64,000 nucleotides of DNA from assembly GCA_023653785.1 (NCBI GenBank), contig JAMKCH010007155.1, positions 58,268 through 122,267 on the forward strand. The letters run 5' to 3'. Of this stretch, positions 56,456 through 64,000 are shown piece after piece (within the stretch, counting starts at the first letter, position 1; each line of letters starts with the position of its first letter). The translations under genes were made by a program, and so were the position numbers. The notes below the pieces were generated by a model, which was given only the letters and a program-made list of their open reading frames with translations, was not told where the DNA came from and did no database searches. This stretch comes from Ophioderma brevispina (lineage: Eukaryota; Echinodermata; Ophiuroidea; Amphilepidida; Ophiodermatidae).

Positions 56456-58079
56456 ATTCCTCCGGAAAGGCCAAGGATTACAACATGTCAATTGAGTCCT
56501 ACGGTGCGTGACATTCTTTATTTTAGGCAAAAATTGTATCAGCTTCATGCGCTAAGTTGGGCACAAAGGTTTTTAAAATCGCGTTTTATTAATTCTATTT
56601 TTGAATTGTTAGAGTGTTTTATCGACCAATTAAAAATGGACGATTAAATGAGCTAAAAGGAAATGTAAGAAAAAATAATTCCGGGTGGTAGCACAGAGCC
56701 TTTATTCACTCAACACAGAATATCAGGCAAAAGAAGCTGAGATAAGCATTTTGCCTTTATTTTAAAGTAAAATGTCAAATACCTAATGTATATTTTGTTT
56801 GCGAAAATTCCTCAAAATATTTTATGTGGCCAAATTTTACGAAGTCCCTCTACATTTTGTGACCTCCTTTGTGCCGCTTTATATTTGTGAAGCGCCCTAT
56901 ATAAGATAGGACCTCCATTTTGTGAAAAAGAAAATTAGTCAATTTCTACATTTGAGTCCTAGAAAGTATAAACTAGACATCTTTTGACTAATAGTCTCAA
57001 AACGAGTTTTTATAGGAATAATTGTAGAAGAATGAGTAATTTATCTTTTACAGTGCCATTTGCTGTTTCCGTTAGAGAATGGATAATATACCAAGGCCTA
57101 ATCAGTTCATATTGATAACGTACAAGATGAGTAACAAAATGAAATCAATAAGACCATATCGTAATTTGCAACACTTAAGTGGCAATGTAAACCCACATGA
57201 CAAGTTAACTCTAAACTATATCCTAAACGTTAACAATGAGACGACTTTTCATTGATGCGTGTAATGTGCGGGAAAAAAAAATCTTACATGAAATCCTTAT
57301 TATGTAAGCCTAAACATGGTTTTTAAATTGTACTCATACGCAGAAGAAATTACATTTGAAATAAATGTTAAAATGATAAAGCAAAGCAAAACAAAATCAA
57401 AAAAAGCAAAAAACACCATTTTTAAAAAAAAATTTTATTAAAATATGAATAGGAACTGTATAGGCCTACTATGACCATTCCAAAGCTGCCTCGATTTACG
57501 TCACCCGGACAAACTGAAAAACACATTAAGCAAATTACATGAAATAAAAGCAAGCCAACAAACAAACGAACAACAAATACTAGTAAATTAAAATATTAAC
57601 AGTAACTTTATAGGCCTACTATAGCCATTACAGGCCTTGCTCGATTTTACGTTCACGGAAAAATGAAAAAAAAAACACCTATGAAGTAACAGGTACGATT
57701 TATGGAAAGGACAGGTGGTAAAATTATTGCACTTTTGAAACAAAAAATTATAAACCTACACGTGTACAATATTGGTTTATAGTTTATTTCTTAAAAAAAG
57801 TGGCAACAAATTACGGTCCGCAATATGATTTTCCTTAAAATTTATATTATTTATAGTATTATAACAATTGGCTATATAGCCAGGACAAGCCCAGTGACAA
57901 AGCACTAAATTAAAAGGGTGCCCATAAAAACACACAAAATAGAAGGCAGCCCTAAAACCAAAAGTGAAAGGAATGGCGGATGCAAAAAGCAAAAAATAAA
58001 GGGACCAGAACGAATGGAGAAAATAAAAAAAACCTAAGCCCTATAGCTACAAGCTGTAGCGCGCTAAACAGCAGGCTTA
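56456..58079. other. AT-rich sequence with one direct repeat
   Basis: 57436-57520 and 57594-57680 are diverged direct copies (TATAGGCCTACTATxxCCATT, CTCGATTTACGT). A-runs are frequent. No gene seen. Confidence 0.45.
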
Positions 58080-58443
58080 TTTAAAGGCTTTTTAGGGAGG
58101 TGCACTTTACAACATTTCCTCGGGAGGTAGTTCCATAATGTGGAGCAAATGCATTATAAAAAGACCTTTTGGAAAGCAAGAGCCTGCGGAAGGGTGGGGG
58201 ACTCAAGATGCTAATACCAATATTAAGGGCGTCGTTGCGTTGAGGAGGGCATCGGCAGTTGGACGACTTCGGAAGAAAGCCAAAATGATGTTTGGTTAGA
58301 ACCTTGTTGAGAGTAAGATGAGTAAAGGATTGTGCTTGTGGATAACACTTTCCACAATCTTGCAGACAATGGGTCTGTGTAATGATATGGGACGGTAGTT
58401 GGAAAAAGATGTGAAGAAAACATAATTGCTCAAAATTAAGCAT
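58080..58443 (-). pseudogene. LINE RT C-terminal scrap
   Basis: A 120-codon minus-strand frame ends in SKRSFYNAFAPHYGTTSR and KCTSLKSL, the layout of the last ~40 residues of LINE RTs (SFxxSAPxLWNxLP, SxxxFKxxL). Earlier residues (LTLNKVLTKHHFGFLPKSSN) are compatible but weaker. There are no catalytic residues. Confidence 0.45.
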
Positions 58444-58560
58444 GTACTATAGAACATAATGTTTAACGTTATTGTTGGACATGATGTTTTTATATTTTCT
58501 GTTGTGTTTTTATTCTACACAGTTAAATGCAACTTTTACATTGTTATTTGTAAATGAAAA

Positions 58561-58731
58561 CCATTGCTATTACGTCATTCTTTGTTTGTCCTGTGATTAT
58601 TACGAATCCACACTTTCTTCACGACTCATAGTTTTTGTAGATTGCGTGTATGCCAGATGCAGAGAAAGTGTGGATTCGTTAGAAATAATCAACCGGACAA
58701 ACAAAGAAATGAACCCGATCAATAGCAATGG
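58561..58731. repeat. Hairpin-forming inverted repeat
   Basis: Left arm 58561-58617 and right arm 58663-58731 share CCATTGCTATT, TTCTTTGTTTGTCC, GATTATT and ACGAATCCACACTTTCT. The spacer is about 45 bp. It is probably a small foldback element. Confidence 0.8.
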
Positions 58732-58770
58732 TAATGCCTAAGAGGGATTTATTATGTTGAGAAGAGGAAT

Positions 58771-58937
58771 ATGCTCTTATTTCTCTTGTGAGCCCACTTA
58801 AGCACTTGAGAAAACCCACTTGAATACATGGTGTCAAAGAGCATAGTTGGAAGACCCCGACGAAAAAGAACAATAGGAACACCGATCATGCCAATCCATA
58901 TGAATATCGAAATCACCCACAAGAGAAATAAGAGCAT
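58771..58937. repeat. Inverted repeat with perfect 20-bp arms
   Basis: ATGCTCTTATTTCTCTTGTG at 58771-58790 is exactly complementary to 58918-58937. It lies just downstream of the hairpin at 58561-58731, so both may belong to one composite element. Confidence 0.75.
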
Positions 58938-59339
58938 AGTCCTGAGAAGCTTGGAGTTTGCAATAGAGTGATCATCAAGTAATTCCATGTATTCAGTGCG
59001 ACAATTAGGATGCCGATAAAAAAAACACCAAACAAAACCTTGCCCTTATTAGTTATATTGGTATTATGTGCGACAGCGTTGTGGCTGTGTACCATTCTGA
59101 CTGTAGGATGTTGACCCCAAAACTGAGGCTGGGGTAAATTAGGGGTGATTGGATTGCCAAGCCTGTGGGTGCCAAATATCGCATTGTCATTTGTTTAAGT
59201 GGTTCAAGTATTGAGAATCAGCAACAGCTTTTGTAGTTCTCCAATCACTCTAAAAGACGACGGAGCATTATCGATTGGTTCACCAAAGGTTACCTCATCT
59301 CCAATTGAAAAAAGGATTATAGTTAACTTTTACCTTCTA
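58938..59339. other. No gene seen
   Basis: Sequence between the inverted repeat and the LINE remnant. Short open frames only. Confidence 0.4.
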
Positions 59340-62260
59340 GTAAGAAAAAAGTTGAAAAAGGAACCCTCAGAATTCTCGTTATCAATTGTCAGAGTGTCCA
59401 TGCGAAAAGGAATCCCTCCCACACTTTGTTGAAACAAGGGAAACCACATACTGTATCATAGGGACCGATCCTGGCTTAGCGAATCAATATCTAACAATGA
59501 AATTTTTCCAAGCCGATTTCAATCTTACTCCAAGGACAGACCAGGCTGAAGCTGGAGAGGTGGTATCTTTGTCGCATCCGTAACGATCTAATGGTACTCC
59601 CAAATTGTACTGGTATACGATTGCGAGATTATAGGGGTGCGTATCCAGATGGGTGGTCATCTAAAGATGTACTAATTGGATCATTCTACAGAGTGCCTGA
59701 CAATAAGGGACCCAGAGTAACTCGAGAAAATGAAGATCATCTAGGACGTATTAACATTTTCAGCAAGGGTATCTACTATATGCCTTAGTGTGACTTCTAA
59801 CCTCGGTGATTATTGAGTGGAGTCCCGCAGGGTTCGACCAGGATCAAGTAAGAAAGCTTTCTCTGAGCAACTGCTTGATATAGCGGACCAATTTAATTTC
59901 GAGCAAATGGTCTGGAAACCGACGGTGAGGATTAGGATTTTTTAGACCTCTTCTCACTAACAACCCAACGCTTGTTGCAAGAGATCTATATTTTACCGGT
60001 TATCAGTGACCCACGATGGGATCCCTTTGGTAGAATTATTTCTACCAGGCCTGCAAGTTACCAACTAGAAAGATTATAGATATGATTTAAAGCTACCGTA
60101 GAGGGCCTGAAAAAAGAAAACGTCAGCCCTGCAGTACCAAATACCAGCAATTGCACTCAGTGCTGGAAGAAGAAGAGGGGATAACATTTAAAAATGGATA
60201 TTTAAGTAGAGGAGAAGGCATACTTCCCTTTCAAACATTCCTCGAAGAAAAATGCCACTCCATGGATCTCTCACAGGATCAAAAAGAGTACTTAGGAAAA
60301 CGCAACGCGCAGTAGCGTGCAAGATCTACTGGTTCAGAGATTGATAAACAAAAACTTCAACAAAAACATGAGAAAGGCGGTTCCAAAAAGAAACAAAGAA
60401 CTCATACTGGAAATGGGTACGTTCATCTTGCATTGACACCCAAAAAAAAACAATTCTGTGACTTTTGTTTTAAAAAACACTTAGGAAAGATTAGTATTGG
60501 TATTCCAGCCCTCGAATGGCCATGGTGAATTAATGATGATGCAAAAAACAAAGAGACATTTTGAATAAGCCAAGTTTGAATTGTTCACCAACGAAAAACC
60601 AATGCCAAACTTTCCCAGCCCTCACAAGTATCCACAAATGCCAGGAAAGACTTTGTTCGGTGTTATCGCCCCCCAAGAGGGGGTGTTGTTAAAAATTGTT
60701 GCAAGAAATTGATGAAAAACAAAGCTTCTGGCCGGGATGGTGTGAGCGCAAAAAATGATAAGATATAGGCTACAGAAAACGTCACAAGGGGCCGACTCAT
60801 ATTTTTAAAACGTATATGTCCGGTGTCTTCCTGCAGATTGCTTCAGCCAACATCAGCCCACCCAATATTTAAAAAGGGCGACCGAGCCACTGCAGCTAAC
60901 TTTTATCGCCTGTGTCCTTAACTCATATCAGTTTGCAAGATATTGGAACATATATTATACATAGTTAAAAGTCTGCATCATTAGTAAATACAAATTTGAC
61001 CAGACAGGGCAACATGGTTTAGATACAGATTCCAGCTGAATACAAACTCATGTTAAACAAGCCGTTGACCTTGCTAAATCCTTGGATACAAAGTCTGTTG
61101 AGATGATCAGCATGGGATTTAGCAAGGCTTTCGATGTGTTCCTCACAACAGATTATTGTACAAAATGAAATGCTTTGGTACACAGGAGGACACACCCACT
61201 TGATATCTAATTTCTTAACTAAACGGAATCAGAGAGTTGTCGTGGATGGACATCATTCACACTGGGTGGGGCAGGTTAGATAAGGCGTTCCGCAAAGGAA
61301 CCCGTACTCGGCCCATTATTATTCCTGGCATATATAAACGACCTCCCAAATACATACATCAGACGGTTCGATTATTTGCCGTATGATTGTGTTCTTGTAT
61401 TCGTCCGATCCACGCAACTCTGATGTTTCTTTGTTTACAGCCCCGACATTGATAACAATTGTACCCAACCTGGCAGGGACATTGGCACAGAAATTCAAAA
61501 TCCAAAATCTATGTCCTTAAACTCACTCATGCCAGGTCCGGCAACTACACCATCATTATAAATTGGAAAAACACCGTTTTCAAGAAACCTACCTCACATC
61601 TCATATAGGGGTTAAGTGTCAAACATGAACAATAGTCTCAAATGGGGATGACCACATAAAATCACTGTGTATCAAAAAGCAAAAGAGTACTTAACCTTGT
61701 ATGCAGGAACCTACACCCATGTACAAACTGAGACTTACCGGCAACGGCTTATAAAAATTGGTCCGGCTTCATTTAGAATACTCAAGTACAGTTGTGGGAT
61801 CAATACCAAGGGAGTACTCAAACAGAAATTGGAAATGGTTTCAGCATCGGGCGGCCCAGATATGCTTGTAGAAACTACGACGGGAAGAGCAGCGTGACTA
61901 AACTGCTGGCTGAACTGAACTGGGATAAGTTAGAAATCCGAGACCAAGATGCCAAGAGAACCTTCTCTATAGAAATATATACGACAGCTTGCCATTCCTT
62001 CGAGAAATTTCTCAACACCAGCATCTTCCTACTCGTAATACCCAATAATAAATCATACCTGAGACCACGGCAAAGAAGGACTGTTACAAAACCTCCTTTT
62101 TTCCCAAAGACAATATACGAATGGAATAGACCAGACTCGCTTATCAACATCCATACCACCGAAGTATTCAAAGACGAAGAAGTAAGAAGGTACCAACTAC
62201 TGAGGAACAAAAATCACATTAAGAAAGCTTTTCGCGCACACACCAAGGGACCTAAATAAA
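59340..62260 (+). pseudogene. Long decayed LINE (endonuclease, RT, C-terminus)
   Basis: About 2.9 kb on the plus strand. The endonuclease region is poorly preserved; LIGSFYRVPDN (59665-59705) matches the LLIGSFYRPP block. RT landmarks are ISVCKILEHI (60925-60955), SMGFSKAFDV (61108-61140, where the usual motif A aspartate before FSKAFD is Gly), NQRVVVDGHHS (61228-61260), a frameshifted GVPQ block (61285-61300), FLAYINDLP-like residues (61322-61350) and a damaged motif C near 61372-61392. The C-terminus is best kept (61790-62255): YACRNYDGKSSVTKLLAEL, NWDKLEIRDQDAK and SFEKFL-type residues, then FFPKTIYEWNRPDSLI. This order fits CR1/jockey-like LINEs. Numerous stops make it non-functional. Confidence 0.75.
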
Positions 62261-64000
62261 TCGGGATTAAGGGACACTCGATCAACGAAGGGATGCATAA
62301 TGCACACTGATCTGATGAAATCCGTGTTACTTATGGATCGCGGTCGCTACGTGGCGCTGTTCCGCTACGCCTCCGATTACGTTTACTGTATAAATAATCC
62401 AGGTTGGTTACTATCGTACATGGCGGCGCTATTACTATGGCAATGATAATTAATCCTGAAAAAGAAAAGCTAAAATTTTATTTTTACATGTTTGAAAGTA
62501 AATTTTTTTCAAATAAATGATAAGAAGGCAATCAAAGTTAAGGGTGGGATTGATTGCCGTTTTATGTAAATTACGATGATAGGCCTACATTATGAATACA
62601 CAACCCTATCCGTTAAGGTGGTATTAGATAATTTTCAACCGGCGATGATTAAACATTTTTGGCTTTTCTTTTACTTGTTCAGATCATCTCACTGCTATTA
62701 CTAGCTGCGAATCGTTCTGGGCAATTGTACACAGTGTCACCCGCCTGACACACCCCTCTGCGTTTGGCGTCGAAGATTAGAGTGTTGCAGAGTACACAGT
62801 CAAAGTCAAAGTCAGCTCAAACAATTTCAAAGAAATCAAAGTCAAATAGATTCTTCTATGGGGAAGGATGTGCCACATGAAGGATGATGACCCTTTCGTC
62901 TTGGGGTTATTTTTATTTTTAAATAGCGCCAGTCATTTAGAAAGGTCCAAAGGTTAATTGGTGTGTAGGCGATTCTGGCTGTGTTGTTTTCCAATACGGA
63001 CCATTGGATCCCCGCATTGGATGCAATACAAACATTCGACGAAAATAGGATCAAGCATGAGTAATTGACCTTATTTTTGAAGTGTAAGTGAGGGTATTTA
63101 CTGCTGTTTATTGTGGTTGTACGGTAAATGTATATATTCGATTCACTGGCTTGCCATCATTTGGTTTGTGTCTAGGCTAGTAGTAGTAAAAATAGCTCGT
63201 TCACGTAGAGTTGCACGTCGTCCGTACCTTCCTCCTACAAAGCTACGTGCCTTCTCTATTTGTAAACCGGGATGGGTGCGCAGCCGATCCGTATGCGGGA
63301 AATAAGCAAATCCAGAATCAGTATAAATAAGCACTATTGAAAATATTTACCTTGATGTAGTCCTAATTATTTTTATATTATACGGACACGTTTTGTGCTT
63401 GACTGATTTCAATTCCATGGCTAAAATCTGATTGATTTTGAAACGGTATTTTCTTAAACGTTTAAAATCCCAAGTTCAAATAGCAGTCGCCAACTAGATC
63501 AGTGAGTGCCCGTGATCTTTTCGTGTTTATTTTTTCTTTAGAATAGGCACGAGCACGCTTATTTTCGCTGATTACCAAGTAATAGAACATGCACACACAG
63601 GGAAGTCATGGCAGTGGGAGACACTGTGTTTTAGCTTCAATTGTGCGATCACTTCGTGCCCTTTAGGGCCAACTTCACGGTGTAAGCAGAGCGTTGCACC
63701 GTTTGTATTTTTAAAAATCGAGGCTAGTAGGGTGCTAAGACCATCAGAGTTTAATATGCACGGATTCGCTTGTGATTAGGGACCGTCAGTTACCAAAATT
63801 ATGACTTGGTGGCACATTATGGTGATGGACTGTGGATCCCGTTTTTTTACTATACTGCCTCTCAGGCTTCGGTGGAGCTAGTAGGGGCAATCGTAGCGGA
63901 AAAACGCAGTAGAACCTCTGGCTCTAAGTTACCAACGGATCCATACTGAAATGTCAGGGAAAAGTCAGACGAGTATTCAAGTCGGCGACCAGCGCTCACA
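62261..64000. other. No gene recognised to the window end
   Basis: Mostly AT-rich. A CpG-richer open stretch at 63170-63303 encodes a basic peptide (SRRVARRPYLPPTKLRAFSI) of no recognised family, without convincing splice sites. No repeat boundaries were found. Confidence 0.35.

Noticed and set aside
62332..62390. CpG-rich near-palindrome
   Set aside because: Pairing is weak and interrupted; no arms longer than a few bases.

Overview
The window looks like a gene-poor, transposon-rich stretch of a metazoan nuclear genome. The best guess is a marine invertebrate, probably a deuterostome such as an echinoderm, hemichordate or cephalochordate. The basis is spliced exons with GT-AG borders, AT-rich introns, a modular extracellular gene (FN3, SEA, EGF), tRNA-derived SINEs with L2-like tails, several LINE families, a DIRS-type YR retrotransposon, a Ty3/Gypsy gag remnant and many foldback elements. 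There are no operons, no ribosome-binding sites and no convincing rRNA or functional tRNA genes. Species cannot be fixed from the sequence alone.

Layout. 0-4.8 kb is repeats: a TA-flanked foldback element, a 932-bp element with a TGGG target duplication inserted in an older repeat, a 5'-truncated L2/CR1-like LINE, and an uninterrupted inverted copy of the older repeat. 5-16.8 kb holds the only well supported host gene, on the plus strand: two FN3 exons, the second half of a SEA domain, an EGF-like exon and a short last exon with a stop and two AATAAA signals. Its introns contain a ~144-bp minisatellite, an (AT)n tract and two mariner-type foldback elements that share one TA. 17-25 kb is dominated by a ~2.8-kb unit present twice in tandem. 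25-42 kb mixes a SINE, remnants of at least four LINE families, a Ty3/Gypsy gag relic, repeats rich in an AAnATGGCGGC-like motif, and two weak host-exon candidates (35.4 kb; 39.1-39.5 kb). 42.5-48.4 kb is a GC-rich, decayed DIRS element (gag with an RS-rich tract, RT, RNase H, start of the tyrosine recombinase). It is bordered by the 5' and 3' parts of one LINE family. 50.3-54.9 kb is a tandem duplication of a LINE carrying nested foldback elements. 55-64 kb is repeats plus a long decayed LINE at 59.3-62.3 kb.

How it fits together. Most sequence is explained by rounds of nested retrotransposon and foldback insertion, so gene interaction is minimal. The FN3-SEA-EGF exons join in frame and probably encode part of one cell-surface or secreted protein whose upstream exons lie outside the window or were not recognised. 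In both large tandem duplications the two copies differ by many single-base indels, which raises the possibility of unpolished long-read sequence or an unmerged haplotype.
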